Under the pieces are notes generated by a model. The model worked only from the letters and a program-made list of their open reading frames with translations. It made no database searches and was not told the origin of the DNA. 64,000 nucleotides of DNA from Bog-756 sp963745955 (lineage in GTDB: Bacteria > Actinomycetota > Acidimicrobiia > Acidimicrobiales > RAAP-2). The stretch covers positions 62,001 to 126,000 of the forward strand of contig CAVUZI010000014.1 of the NCBI GenBank assembly GCA_963745955.1. Direction: 5' to 3'. A program made the translations under genes and the position numbers. Each line of letters opens with the position of its first letter. Within the stretch, counting starts at the first letter, position 1. Positions 1 through 10,037 of this stretch are shown piece after piece.

Positions 1-899
1 TCGCTGTAGTTGTCCGGGTTGGCCAGTCCGATGCCGGTCTTGCCCACGCCGGCGAAGGCCTGGGCCCCCAGGGTGACGATGAAGTAGATGACGAGCAACA
101 AGACGGTCGAGATGATGGCGGCCAGGCCCGGGTTGCGTTCGCGCTCGGATGTCTCCTCGTTGATCGACACCGAGGTGTCCCATCCCCAGTAGATGAACAG
201 CATCAGGGTGAGCCCGGCGATGATCTTCGAGAACGAGGGGCCGTGGAAGGGGTTGAACCAGCTCCAGCTGAGGGCGAGGTGGCTGGCCGGTGCCTTGCCG
301 ATGGCCACCCGCACCAGGGCCACGACGGCGAACAGGGTGAGGACGATCACCTCGACGGAGAGGAGGATCCGCTGGATCCTGGCCGAGAGCTCGATGCCCC
401 GGTAGCAGATGTAGGTGAGGAGCACGATGAAGAGCACGCCGACGAGCAGGACCCACCCGCTGGTGGGGTCTTCACCGATGCCCTTGGCCCCGAAGAGCAG
501 GAACCCGTACTGGCCGCTCACCTGGGCCAGGCTGGCCATGACCAGGACGTCGGAGGCGATGATGCCCCAACCCCCCAGCCAGCCCACCCACGGCCCGAAG
601 GTCCGCGTCCCCCAGGTGAACGTCGTGCCGCAGTCGGGGTCTGCCTTGTTGAGCTCGCTGTACCCGATGGACACGAAGAGCATGGGGACGAAGGCCAGCA
701 CGACGATGATGGGCGAGAGCACGCCGACCGCCACCACGATCAGGCCGAGGGTGGCCGCCAGGCTGTAGGCCGGAGCCGTGGAGGCCACGCCGATCACGAT
801 GTTCGAGACCAGGCTCACCGCATTCGACTTCAGGCCCTTCTCGACGGGCGCCTCGGCCGGCTGGTCCGGGTTGGCGATGGGGGAGGCTGCGTCGGCCAT
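1..899 (-). CDS. APC-family amino acid permease (3' end outside window)
   Basis: An open frame runs from an ATG at 899 to the window edge (299 codons), so only the N-terminal part is present. It is hydrophobic, with several membrane helices. After a short polar leader comes an SLVSNIVIGVASTAPAYS-type first helix typical of the APC amino acid/polyamine/organocation family. Later segments include the YSELNKADPDCGTTFTW loop and WDTSVSINEE, also typical of that family. The start lies one base beyond the stop of the glutamate dehydrogenase gene, so the two are almost certainly cotranscribed. Uptake of an amino acid that feeds glutamate metabolism is the simplest reading; the substrate cannot be told from sequence. 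Confidence 0.85.
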   Translation of the reverse strand, partial: MADAASPIANPDQPAEAPVEKGLKSNAVSLVSNIVIGVASTAPAYSLAATLGLIVVAVGVLSPIIVVLAFVPMLFVSIGYSELNKADPDCGTTFTWGTRTFGPWVGWLGGWGIIASDVLVMASLAQVSGQYGFLLFGAKGIGEDPTSGWVLLVGVLFIVLLTYICYRGIELSARIQRILLSVEVIVLTLFAVVALVRVAIGKAPASHLALSWSWFNPFHGPSFSKIIAGLTLMLFIYWGWDTSVSINEETSERERNPGLAAIISTVLLLVIYFIVTLGAQAFAGVGKTGIGLANPDNYS

Positions 900-900
900 G

Positions 901-2302
901 TCAGATCGGGCTCTCGTCGAGCATGGCGTCGGCCACCTTGACGAAACCGGCGATGTTCGCACCGGCCACGTAGTCGCCCGGCCGGTCGTACTCCGCGGCG
1001 GTCCGGAGGACGGTCTCGTGGATCCGTCGCATGATCTCTTGGAGGCGTCCGTCGACTTCCGCCGGTGACCACTGGGCCAGCTGCATGTCCTGGGCCATCT
1101 CCAGACCTGACACCGCCACACCCCCTGCGTTCGATGCCTTGCTCGGAGCGTACAGCACGCCGCCGGCGGCCAGGCGCTCCATGGCCTCGGGCACGGTGGG
1201 CATGTTCGCCCCCTCGGCCACCAGGATGACCCCACCCTTCACCAGGCTGTCTGCGTCCTTGCCGTAGATCTCGTCCTGGGTGGCGCTCGGAAAGGCACAC
1301 TGCGCGGGCACACTCCAGAGGCCGTTGTCCTCGCCGGCCACGGCGGGATGGTAGGTCGACCGGGGGAACTTCTCCGCGTACTCGCTGATCCGGCCCCGGC
1401 GCTCGTTCTTTAGGCATTTGACCCATTCGAGCTTGTTCTCGGTCGATGGCGTCGGGATCGTGGATGAACCCGTCGGAGTCGGAGAGGGTGACGGTTCGAG
1501 CTCCCAGTTCGATGAGCTTCTCGACCGTGAACTGCGCCACGTTCCCGCTGCCCGAGACGAGGCAGGTCTTGCCCTCCAGGACGTCCCCCCGGGTGGCCAG
1601 CATCTCGCGGGCGAAGTACACGACGCCGTACCCGGTGGCTTCCTGGCGGATATGGGAGCCACCCCATTTGATCCCTTTTCCGGTGAGCGCGCCCACGAAA
1701 CGCTTGGCGATGCGCTTGTACTGTCCGAAGAGATAGCCGATCTCGCGCTCGCCCACCCCGATGTCTCCGGCGGGCACGTCGGTGAACTCTCCGATGTAGG
1801 GGTAGAGCTCGGTCATGAACGACTGGCAGAACCGGCGGATCTCCGATTCGCTCCGCCCCTTCGGGTCGAAGTCCGAACCCCCCTTGGCCCCGCCCATCGG
1901 CAAGGTGGTCAGGGAGTTCTTCAAGGTCTGCTCGAAGGCCAGGAACTTGAGGAGGCCCGGGCTCACCGTCGGATGGAATCGCAACCCGCCCTTGTAGGGG
2001 CCGATCGAACTGCTCATCTGGACCCGGTAACCACGGTTGATGTGGATCTCGCCGGCGTCGTCCACCCAGTTGACGCCGAAGCTGATCACCCGATCGGGCT
2101 CGACGAGCCGCTCGAGGATCTTGTCCTCGACGTAGCGGGGGTGGCGGGTGAGCACCGGCTCGAGAGAGCCGATGACCTCCCGGACCGCCTGATGGAAGTC
2201 GAACTCACCGGGATTCTTGGCCACGACCTTGGCCATCACTTCGTTGAGCTGGTCCTTCGCCCGGGTGGTCGCCTGCCTGGGCCCGGCTGATCCTGAACTC
2301 AT
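901..2302 (-). CDS. gdhA: NADP-type glutamate dehydrogenase (apparent frameshift near 1440)
   Basis: Hexameric glutamate dehydrogenase, interconverting 2-oxoglutarate plus ammonia and glutamate. The N-terminal half carries the GLRFHP and PMGGAKGGSDFDP motifs with the catalytic lysine, followed by the Rossmann segment VSGSGNVAQF. The frame changes near 1440, where GACCGAGAAC would read through with one C fewer. The other frame then continues with NKLEWVKCLKNERRGRISEYA and GGVILVAEGANMP to the C-terminus ESPI. The joined product is about 466 residues, normal for the family. The ATG at 2302 has no Shine-Dalgarno sequence and sits 35 bases from a DosR-like box; GTG at 2308 is an alternative. An amino acid permease follows directly. 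Confidence 0.9.
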
Positions 2303-2336
2303 TTCCACATCATTTGGTCGCAACCGTCGGACCGTC

Positions 2337-2351
2337 AGAGTCGAAAGTCCC
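2337..2351 (-). promoter_or_regulatory. DosR-like box upstream of gdhA
   Basis: On the minus strand this reads GGGACTTTCGACTCT, a 13/15 match to the window consensus GGGACNTYYGGCCCT. Its proximal edge is 35 bases from the gdhA start codon. An AATGAT hexamer occupies -12 to -7, so a leaderless promoter is plausible. Confidence 0.55.
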
Positions 2352-2524
2352 AAATGACCGTGGCCACTTCTCTGGGCTCGCGATCCGGGCGGAGATGGGG
2401 TGCGGGCAGCCCGGACCGGATGGGACCTTTGACCCTGGTCGGCGGACGGAAGGGTGCGAATACTGACTACAGGTACGAGTGGTGGCTCCGGGCATCGGGG
2501 TGACCGAGAGCAATGGAGGTCGAG

Positions 2525-3742
2525 ATGCGAGTATTGGTGATCGGAGCCGGGGGAGTCGGGACCGCGGTGGCCAAGACTGCGGCCAAATGGGGGCTTTTCG
2601 AGAGGGTGGCGGTGGCCGATTACGACGTCAAGCGGGCACTGCAGGCTGTGGCCGGTGCCGGTGACCGCTTCGCCGCCTATCAGCTGGATGGCAGTGACGA
2701 GGCGGCGGTGGTCGGCCTGATGAAGAGCGAGAAGGTGGACGCGGTGTTGAACGCGCTCGACCCGCGCTTCGTGATGCCCATCTTCCGGGCCGCCTTCACC
2801 GCGGGCGTGACCTATCTCGACATGGCCATGTCCCTGTCGCATCCCCACCCCACCGACCCGTACCGGGTGCCCGGGGTGAAGCTGGGCGACGAGCAGTTCG
2901 CCATGGACGCCCAACTGAAGGAGAGGGGTCTGCTGGCCCTGTGCGGCATGGGGGTGGAGCCGGGCCTCTCCGACGTGTTCGCCCGCTATGCGGCGGACAA
3001 CCTCTTTACGTCCATCGACGAGATCGGTGTCCGCGACGGCGCCAACCTGGTCATCGAAGGTTATGAATTCGCCCCTTCGTTCTCCATCTGGACCACGATC
3101 GAGGAGTGCCTCAACCCGCCCATCGTCTGGGAGCGGGACAGGGAGTGGTTCACGACGGAGTGTTTCAGCGAGCCGGAGACATTCAACTTCCCGGCCGGGA
3201 TCGGGCCCATCGAGTGCGTCAACGTCGAGCACGAGGAGGTGCTGCTCGTCCCGCGGTGGGTTGATGCTCAGCGGGTCACGTTCAAGTACGGCCTCGGTGA
3301 CGAGTTCATCGGCGTTCTCTCGACGATCCACAAGCTCGGGTTGGACTCGACCACCCCGATCCGGGTGGGCAACGTCGAGGTCTCCCCGCGGGACGTCGTC
3401 GCCGGGTGCCTGCCCGATCCGGCCCAGCTGGGGGATCGCATGTCGGGGCTGACCTGTGCCGGGACCTGGGTCACCGGTACCGGTAAGGACGGGTCCCCCC
3501 GTGACGTCTACCTCCACCATGTGGTGGACAACGCCTGGTGCATGTCCGAGTTCGGCTCCCAGGCGGTGGTGTGGCAGACGGCCATGAACCCGATCGTGGC
3601 CCTCGAGCTCCTCGATTCCGGCGTCTGGTCGGGTCAGGGCGTCCTCGGTCCGGAGGCGTTGCCGGCCAACCCCTTCCTCGACCTCGTCAACAGCCACGGG
3701 GCTCCGTGGGCCTGTGACGAGCGGAAGCCGGCGCTGGCCTGA
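2525..3742 (+). CDS. Saccharopine dehydrogenase-family oxidoreductase
   Basis: Predicted 405-residue NAD(P)-dependent dehydrogenase. The N-terminus MRVLVIGAGGVGTAVA is a Rossmann dinucleotide-binding loop. The remainder matches the saccharopine dehydrogenase / lysine 6-dehydrogenase / carboxynorspermidine synthase family (ALDPRFVMPIF, GMGVEPGLSDVFARY). The ATG at 2525 was chosen over the upstream in-frame ATG at 2513 because a GGAGG lies five bases before it. The gene precedes an aldehyde dehydrogenase and a class III aminotransferase on the same strand. A lysine- or diamine-type catabolic route (amino acid to semialdehyde to acid) fits this order, but the substrate is inferred from neighbours only. 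Confidence 0.8.
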   Translation: MRVLVIGAGGVGTAVAKTAAKWGLFERVAVADYDVKRALQAVAGAGDRFAAYQLDGSDEAAVVGLMKSEKVDAVLNALDPRFVMPIFRAAFTAGVTYLDMAMSLSHPHPTDPYRVPGVKLGDEQFAMDAQLKERGLLALCGMGVEPGLSDVFARYAADNLFTSIDEIGVRDGANLVIEGYEFAPSFSIWTTIEECLNPPIVWERDREWFTTECFSEPETFNFPAGIGPIECVNVEHEEVLLVPRWVDAQRVTFKYGLGDEFIGVLSTIHKLGLDSTTPIRVGNVEVSPRDVVAGCLPDPAQLGDRMSGLTCAGTWVTGTGKDGSPRDVYLHHVVDNAWCMSEFGSQAVVWQTAMNPIVALELLDSGVWSGQGVLGPEALPANPFLDLVNSHGAPWACDERKPALA

Positions 3743-3860
3743 GCTCGACAGCACCGTCCCGGACGGCGACAGGGCTGGCGTCCGGCGCGCTCCACCGAGC
3801 CCACCGGGTCGGCAGTGACAACTTCAACGAGGTCGACAAGTCGAAAAGAGGAGTATCCCC

Positions 3861-5306
3861 ATGGCCGATGCGCCGCTGTATGTCGTGAAGAATTTCATCG
3901 CCGGAGAGTCGGCTCAGGCGAAGAACGGGTTGGTCTACGACCTCGTCGATCCTGTGACCGGTGAGAAGTACGCCGAGGCCCCTCGCTCCCAGTCCGAGGA
4001 TGTCGAGTACGCCTTTCAGGTGGCGCAGCACGCCTTCGACACCTGGTCGACGACGACCCCGTCACAGCGGAGCCTGGCACTGCTCCGGTTCGCCGACGCG
4101 CTCGAGGCCCGGACGGACGAATTGGTCGATATCGAGTGCCGCAACACGGGAAAGCCGCGGGGCCTGACCACTTCTGAGGAGATCCCACCGATGATCGACC
4201 AGATCCGGTTCTTCGCCGGTGCGTGTCGGCTCCTCGAGGGCCGGTCCGCCGGCGAGTACATGGAGGGGTTCACCTCGTTCGTGCGCCGCGAACCGGTCGG
4301 TGTGTGCGCGCAGATCACCCCGTGGAACTACCCGATGATGATGGCGGTGTGGAAGTTCGCACCCGCGATCGCTGCGGGCAATACCGTGGTGCTCAAGCCG
4401 GCCCACACCACGCCGGCCAGTACCGCCTTCATGGCCGAGGTGGCGGCCGAGTTCCTCCCGCCCGGTGTGTTGAACGTCGTGTGCGGCCAGAATCGGGAGA
4501 TGGGCGCGGCCCTTCTCGAGAGCCCGATTCCCCGCATGGTCTCCATCACCGGGAGTGTCCGGGCCGGCCGTGAGATCGCCAGGGCGGCGGCGGAGGATCT
4601 CAAGCGGGTCCACCTCGAGCTGGGCGGCAAGGCGCCGGTCATCGTGTTCGACGATGCCGATGTCGAGTCCACCGCGGAGGGCATCGCCATGGCCGGCTAC
4701 TTCAATGCCGGCCAGGACTGTACGGCGGCCACCCGGGTGCTGGCCGGACCCCGTATCCACGACGACCTGGTCGCCGCCCTGACCGAGGCGGCCCGTCGTC
4801 GCAAGCTCGGCGGCTCCGACGAGGTCGGCGTGGACGTCGGTCCTCTCAACAGCGGCGCGCAGCTCGAACGGGTCGGCGGCTATGTCGAGCGGTTGCCCGA
4901 TCACGCGGAGATCCAGACCGGTGGGAAGCGGTTCGGTGACCGGGGGTTCTTCTACCAGCCGACAGTGGTTACAGGGCTCGCCCAGGACGACGAGATCATC
5001 CAGGAGGAGGTATTCGGACCTGTCGTGACCGTTCAGCGCTTCAGTGACGAGGACGAAGCTGTGCGCTGGGCCAACGACGTGGAGTTCGGGTTGGCGTCTT
5101 CGGTGTGGACCCGTGACCATGCCCGTGCGCTGCGCACGGCAGCCCGCCTGGACTTCGGCTGCGTGTGGATCAACGCGCACATACCGCTCGTGGCGGAGAT
5201 GCCCCACGGCGGGTTCAAGCACTCCGGCTACGGCAAGGATCTTTCCGTCTACGGATTCGAGGACTACACGAGGATCAAGCACGTCATGAGCTCCATTGCT
5301 CCGTAG
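3861..5306 (+). CDS. NAD(P)-dependent aldehyde dehydrogenase (aminobutyraldehyde/betaine-aldehyde type)
   Basis: Full-length ALDH superfamily enzyme of 481 residues. It shows TPWNYPMMMAVWKFAPAIAAGNTVVLKP (NAD-binding and substrate tunnel), the general-base glutamate in LELGGKAP and the nucleophilic cysteine in NAGQDCTAATR. The C-terminal PHGGFKHSGYGKD is also normal. The closest relatives in style are gamma-aminobutyraldehyde and betaine-aldehyde dehydrogenases. It lies 118 bases downstream of the saccharopine dehydrogenase-like gene and just ahead of a GABA-type aminotransferase. A semialdehyde made by one of these neighbours is the likely substrate. Confidence 0.88.
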   Translation: MADAPLYVVKNFIAGESAQAKNGLVYDLVDPVTGEKYAEAPRSQSEDVEYAFQVAQHAFDTWSTTTPSQRSLALLRFADALEARTDELVDIECRNTGKPRGLTTSEEIPPMIDQIRFFAGACRLLEGRSAGEYMEGFTSFVRREPVGVCAQITPWNYPMMMAVWKFAPAIAAGNTVVLKPAHTTPASTAFMAEVAAEFLPPGVLNVVCGQNREMGAALLESPIPRMVSITGSVRAGREIARAAAEDLKRVHLELGGKAPVIVFDDADVESTAEGIAMAGYFNAGQDCTAATRVLAGPRIHDDLVAALTEAARRRKLGGSDEVGVDVGPLNSGAQLERVGGYVERLPDHAEIQTGGKRFGDRGFFYQPTVVTGLAQDDEIIQEEVFGPVVTVQRFSDEDEAVRWANDVEFGLASSVWTRDHARALRTAARLDFGCVWINAHIPLVAEMPHGGFKHSGYGKDLSVYGFEDYTRIKHVMSSIAP

Positions 5307-5335
5307 CGATGAGCTCGCACGATCGGAGGACCCAC

Positions 5336-6658
5336 ATGCCGGGCCGTAGCGCCGGACCATCGACCTCGGGCCGCCGGCTCGTCACGGCTGTTCCTGGTCC
5401 CGCTTCGCGTGCGCTTGCCGAGCGCCGGGCGGCGGCTGTGCCTCATGGCGTGGGGACGACCCTCCCCGTGTTCGTCACGAATGCCGGAGCCGGGATCATC
5501 GAGGATGTCGACGGCAACCGGCTCATCGACTTCGGATCGGGAATATCCGTCACCAATGTGGGCAACAGTGCCCCCGCGGTCGTGCAGGCCATCAAGCAGC
5601 AGGCGGAGCGCTTCACCCACACCTGCTTTCAGGTGACGCCCTACGAGGAGTACGTCACGGTATGCGAGCGGCTGAACCAGCTCACTCCCGGCGATCACGA
5701 GAAGCGTTCCTTTCTGGTCAACTCGGGCGCAGAGGCGGTCGAGAACGCGGTGAAGATCGCCCGATACGCGACGGGTCGCAGCGCCGTCGTCGCCTTCGAC
5801 CACGGATTCCACGGGCGCACCCTCTTGACCATGAGCCTCACCGGAAAGGCGGCTCCCTACAAGCTCGGGTTCGGACCGTTCGCACCGGAGATCTACCGAG
5901 CCCCCTATTCGGACCCGTTCCGCGGCACGGGACGGCTCGAGGAGGTCACCAGGTTGCTGGAGACCACCGTGGGTGCCGGCACGATCGCCTGCGTGGTCGT
6001 CGAGCCCATCGCCGGCGAGGGGGGATTCGTGGTGCCGGAACCGGGCTGGTTGGCCGGACTCGCCGCCTGGTGTTCGGAGCACGGCATCCTTCTGGTCGTT
6101 GACGAGGTCCAAACCGGCATGGGTCGAACCGGCGACTGGTTCGCCTGCGAGCACGAGCAGGTGGTGCCCGACCTGGTGACCACGGCCAAGAGCCTCGGGG
6201 GTGGCCTCCCCCTGGGAGGTGTGACCGGCAGGGCCGATGTCATGGAGGCGGTCCATCAGGGCGGGCTGGGGGGGACGTTCGGCGGCAACCCGATCGCCTG
6301 CGCCGCCGCCCTGGCCGTCTTCGACATCATCGAATCCGAGGGCCTGCTCGACAGGGCACGGCACATCGGGGATGTGGCGCTGCCCATGCTCGAGAAGTTG
6401 GTTTCCACCGACGGGCCGGTCGGCCACGTACGGGGCCGTGGCGCCATGATCGCCTTGGAGCTGGTGGAGGCGGACGGGCGGCGTCCGGATGCCGCGGCCA
6501 CCCAGCGGGTTGCCGGTCTCTGTCATGAGCAGGGGTTGTTGATCCTGACCGCAGGGACGTACGGGAACGTGCTCAGACTGCTCCCTCCGCTGGTCATCTC
6601 CGACGCCCTGTTGGAGGAAGGCCTCGGGATCCTCGAGACGGCGCTGGCCAAGGCCTGA
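5336..6658 (+). CDS. gabT: Class III aminotransferase, 4-aminobutyrate aminotransferase-like
   Basis: PLP-dependent omega-aminotransferase of 440 residues. Visible landmarks are NSGAEAVENAVKIAR, the FDHGFHGRTLLTMSLTGK segment, VVDEVQTGMGRTG (PLP-binding aspartate) and TTAKSLGGG with the Schiff-base lysine near residue 285. The ATG at 5336 has GGAGGA five bases upstream and was preferred over the ATG at 5309. It ends the three-gene cassette with the saccharopine dehydrogenase-like and aldehyde dehydrogenase genes, and would remove the omega-amino group of GABA, 5-aminovalerate or a related compound to 2-oxoglutarate. The symbol reflects family level; substrate is not proven. Confidence 0.82.
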   Translation: MPGRSAGPSTSGRRLVTAVPGPASRALAERRAAAVPHGVGTTLPVFVTNAGAGIIEDVDGNRLIDFGSGISVTNVGNSAPAVVQAIKQQAERFTHTCFQVTPYEEYVTVCERLNQLTPGDHEKRSFLVNSGAEAVENAVKIARYATGRSAVVAFDHGFHGRTLLTMSLTGKAAPYKLGFGPFAPEIYRAPYSDPFRGTGRLEEVTRLLETTVGAGTIACVVVEPIAGEGGFVVPEPGWLAGLAAWCSEHGILLVVDEVQTGMGRTGDWFACEHEQVVPDLVTTAKSLGGGLPLGGVTGRADVMEAVHQGGLGGTFGGNPIACAAALAVFDIIESEGLLDRARHIGDVALPMLEKLVSTDGPVGHVRGRGAMIALELVEADGRRPDAAATQRVAGLCHEQGLLILTAGTYGNVLRLLPPLVISDALLEEGLGILETALAKA

Positions 6659-6669
6659 GCGGGCGGACC

Positions 6670-8248
6670 TCAGAGCGGGATGTTGCCGTGCCGCTTGGCG
6701 TTGGGGCGATCGGGGGACTTGTGCTCGAGGGCCCGGAGAGCGGCTGTGAGCTCCAGCCGTGTCTCGGAGGGTCGGATGATCGCGTCCACATAGCCTCGCT
6801 CGGCGGCCAGGTACGGGTTGTCGTACTCCCGGCGGTACGCTGCCACCAGGCGCTCCCGTAGGGCCGGGTCGTCACGGGCGGCCAATTGGCGGTGATGGAC
6901 GATGTTCACCGCACCGTCGGCACCCATCACCGCGATCTTGGCGGTGGGCCAGGCGAGGTTCACATCGGCCCGAAGGTGTTTGGAGCCCATGACCACATAG
7001 GCGCCTCCATAGGCCTTCCGGGTGATGACTGTCACCTTGGGCACGGTCGCCTCGGCGTAGGCATAGATCAGCTTGGCGCCCCGGCGGATGATCCCGTGCC
7101 ACTCCTGGTCGGTGCCCGGCAGGAAACCGGGGACGTCCACCAACGTGACGATGGGGATCCCGAAGGCATCACAGGTCCGGACGAACCGGGCCCCCTTCTC
7201 GGCGGCGTCGATGTCCAGGGTGCCGGCCAAGTGCATGGGCTGGTTGGCGACCACGGCCACCGATGAGCCTTCCACCCGCCCGAACCCGCAGATGATGTTG
7301 GGGGCGAAGGACTGGTGGATCTCGAGCAGCTCCCCGCCATCGAGGACGGTCGAGATGACCTCGCGCATGTCGTAGGGGGACGTATCGGAGTCCGGAACCA
7401 GGCGCGTCGAGGGCCAGATCCCGGGCGGTGGGGGTGACCGACACCGCGGCGGCGTACCTCGGTGGCTTCGAGGCGGCACTCTGGGGAAGGTAGCCGAGCA
7501 GAGCACGCACGAAGTCGAAGGCGTCACCTTCGTCGGGCGCCACGTAGTGGGCGTTGCCCGTCCGCCCGGCGTGGGTGGTGGCCCCGCCGAGCTCCTCGAA
7601 CCCGACGTCCTCGCCGGTCACGGCCTTGATGACGTCGGGACCGGTGATGAACATGTGGGCGATCTGATCGACCATCACGGTGAAATCGGTGAGCGCCGGC
7701 GAGTAGACGGCCCCGCCGGCACACGGCCCGGCGATCACGGAGACCTGGGGGACGAACCCCGATGCCACCGTGTTGCGGTAGAAGATCTCGCCGTACAGAC
7801 CGAGGGAGGCGACACCCTCTTGGATGCGCGCTCCGCCCGAGTCGTTGATCCCGACGATGGGGCAGCCGATCTGTAAGGCGACATCCATCACCTTCACGAC
7901 CTTCTGGCCGAACACCTCGCCCAGCGAACCGCCGAACACGCTGAAGTCCTGCGAGAACAGGCAGATGGTTCGCCCGTTGACGGTGGCGACGCCGGTGACG
8001 ACACCGTCGCCGTATGGTGCGGTCCCGTCCGAATCCGATCCGGAGCCGTGTCGGGCCAGCTGGTCGAGCTCACGGAACGATCCCGGGTCGACCAGCGCCT
8101 CGATCCGCTGGCGTGCAGTCAGCTTTCCGTGGGCGCTCTGGCGTCGGACGGCAACCGACTCAGCCTGCTCGCTGACCGACCGGCGCCGCTCGTCGAGGTC
8201 GGCCAGGCGCGAAGCAGTGGTGTCCGGCTCGGGGACCTCCGGACTCAC
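6670..8248 (-). CDS. pccB: Acyl-CoA carboxylase carboxyltransferase (beta) subunit, propionyl/methylmalonyl-CoA type (apparent frameshift near 7405)
   Basis: Carboxyltransferase component that moves CO2 from carboxybiotin to propionyl-CoA or a similar acyl-CoA. The N-terminal part contains NDSGGARIQEGVASLGLYGEIF and AGPCAGGAVYSPAL. Near 7405 the frame changes; one surplus base in GACGCGCC accounts for it. The sequence then resumes with PDSDTSPYDMREV and RKAYGGAYVVMGSKHL to the C-terminus KRHGNIPL. The corrected length is about 525 residues, as expected. The GTG start at 8248 overlaps the stop of the biotin subunit gene by four bases, so the two subunits are translationally coupled. Acetyl-CoA carboxylase activity cannot be excluded. 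Confidence 0.88.
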
Positions 8249-10024
8249 GGTGCGCCCTCCTCGGGGCCCGTGTCCGTCACGCGGCAGAGCACCTCGCCCC
8301 TCATGACCTCGTCCCCGACCTTGACGGCCAAGCCCTGGACCCAACCGTCGGACGGCGCGTTCAGCGACTGCTCCATCTTCATCGCCTCGACGTCGATGAC
8401 CGTCTCCCCCCGCATGACGTGCTGTCCGTTGGCCACCACCACCTTGACCACCTTGGCCTGCATGGGGCTGGTCACGGTCGTGCCGGCCGCTCCGGAGCCC
8501 GTGCCGGAGCGCTCCTGGCGACGTCGCGGCGGTGGCTGGGGGAGGGCCGGGCCACCGAAGACGGCCAATGCCTCCGGCAGCGTGACCTCGACCCGCCGGC
8601 CGTCCACCTCGACAAGCAGCCGACGCCGCTCCTCCCGGGGTTCGGGTTCGGAGTGCCCGAGGAAGGGGGGGAGGGCTTCGAGGGCGTCGGCCAGGACGGT
8701 CTCGATCCAACGGGTGTGCACCCGGAACGGCTCGGCCACGAAATCGGGGTGATCGACCACGATCCTGTCCATGGGGAGCACGGTGGCGATGCCATCGATC
8801 CGGAATTCGGAGAGGGCGCGCCGGGCCCGGGCCAGAGCCTGCTGCCGGTCGGCGCCGTACACCACCAGCTTTCCGAGCAGGGAGTCGAATTCGGCGGGAA
8901 GCCCGTCTCCCTCCTCGTAGGCACCGTCCCAGCGCACGCCGGGCCCCGACGGTGCCCTCCACCGCCGGAGCAGGCCGGGGCTGGGGAGGAAGCCCGCAGC
9001 CGGGTCCTCACCGTTGACCCGGAACTCGATGGCATGTCCCTTGACCACCGGGTCCCCGTAGTCGATCAGCCCGCCGGACGCGATCCGCAACTGCTCCTGG
9101 ACGACATCGATGCCGGTGACCAGCTCGGTGATCGGGTGTTCGACCTGGAGGCGGGTGTTGACCTCGTTGAACGAGATCGTTCCGTCCGGAGCCAGGAGGA
9201 ATTCGCAGGTCCCGGCATTCACGTAGCCGGCCTCGGCCAGGATCGCCTTGGAGGCCTCATAGAGACGGTGGACCTGGTCGTCGGCCAGGAAGGGGGCGGG
9301 AGCCTCCTCGACCAGCTTCTGGTTCCTCCTCTGGAGTGAGCAGTCGCGGGTGGAGAGGACGACAACATTGCCCTCGACGTCGGCGAGGCACTGGGTCTCG
9401 AGGTGCCGGGCGTGTTCCAGGTAGCGCTCGACGAAGCACTCGCCGCGCCCGAATGCCGTCGTCGACTCCCGGACGGCCGACTCGTAGGCCTGGTCGAGCT
9501 CGTCGGCACCGCGCACCACCTTCATGCCCCGACCTCCGCCTCCGAATGCTGCCTTGATCAGGAGTGGGAAGCCGTACTCGGTCGGCGAAGGAACGGATGT
9601 CGGACACATCGTGGGCCGGCTCGGCCAGGCCCGGGACCAGGGGTGCGCCGACTGCCGAAGCCAACCGTCGGGCCACGGTCTTGTCACCCAGATCGCGGAT
9701 CGCCTGCGGCGGCGGACCGATCCAGGTCAGTCCGGCCTCGATCACCGCCTCGGCGAAGTCTGCGTTCTCGGCCAGGAAGCCGTATCCCGGATGCACCGCG
9801 TCGGCACCCGATCGCCGGGCCACGTCGATGAGCTTCGGGCCCGACAGGTAGGTGTCGGACGGCTGGGTGCCTCCGAGGGCAAAGGACTCATCGGCATAGC
9901 GCAGGTGCGGCGAGTCGAGCTCCTGATCGGCGTAGACGGCGACGCAGGAAATCCCCGCGTCGTGGCAGCCCCGTGCCAGTCTCACGGCGATCTCCCCACG
10001 ATTGGCGATCAGCACCTTTTCCAT
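8245..10024 (-). CDS. pccA: Acyl-CoA carboxylase biotin carboxylase/biotin carrier (alpha) subunit (apparent frameshift near 9582)
   Basis: ATP-dependent biotin carboxylase fused to a biotinyl domain. Order: MEKVLIANRGEIAVR N-terminal domain, HPGYGFLAENADFA, ATP-grasp with AFGGGGRGM, EVNTRLQVEHPITE, and a C-terminal biotinyl domain with the carrier motif EAMKMEQ. The frame breaks near 9582 in GACCGAGTAC, where removing one C restores ADEYGFPLLIKAAFG. The corrected length is about 592 residues. The ATG at 10024 follows a GGAGG and is 13 bases from the stop of the mutase gene. With the carboxylase beta subunit and the mutase it forms a propionyl-CoA/methylmalonyl-CoA operon. Confidence 0.9.
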
Positions 10025-10037
10025 GTGGTCCTCCGGA

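Noticed and set aside
830..3754. 974-codon open frame on the minus strand spanning gdhA and the saccharopine dehydrogenase gene
   Set aside because: Only the part from 2302 to about 1440 is real (gdhA). The rest is an antisense or out-of-frame shadow produced by high GC.
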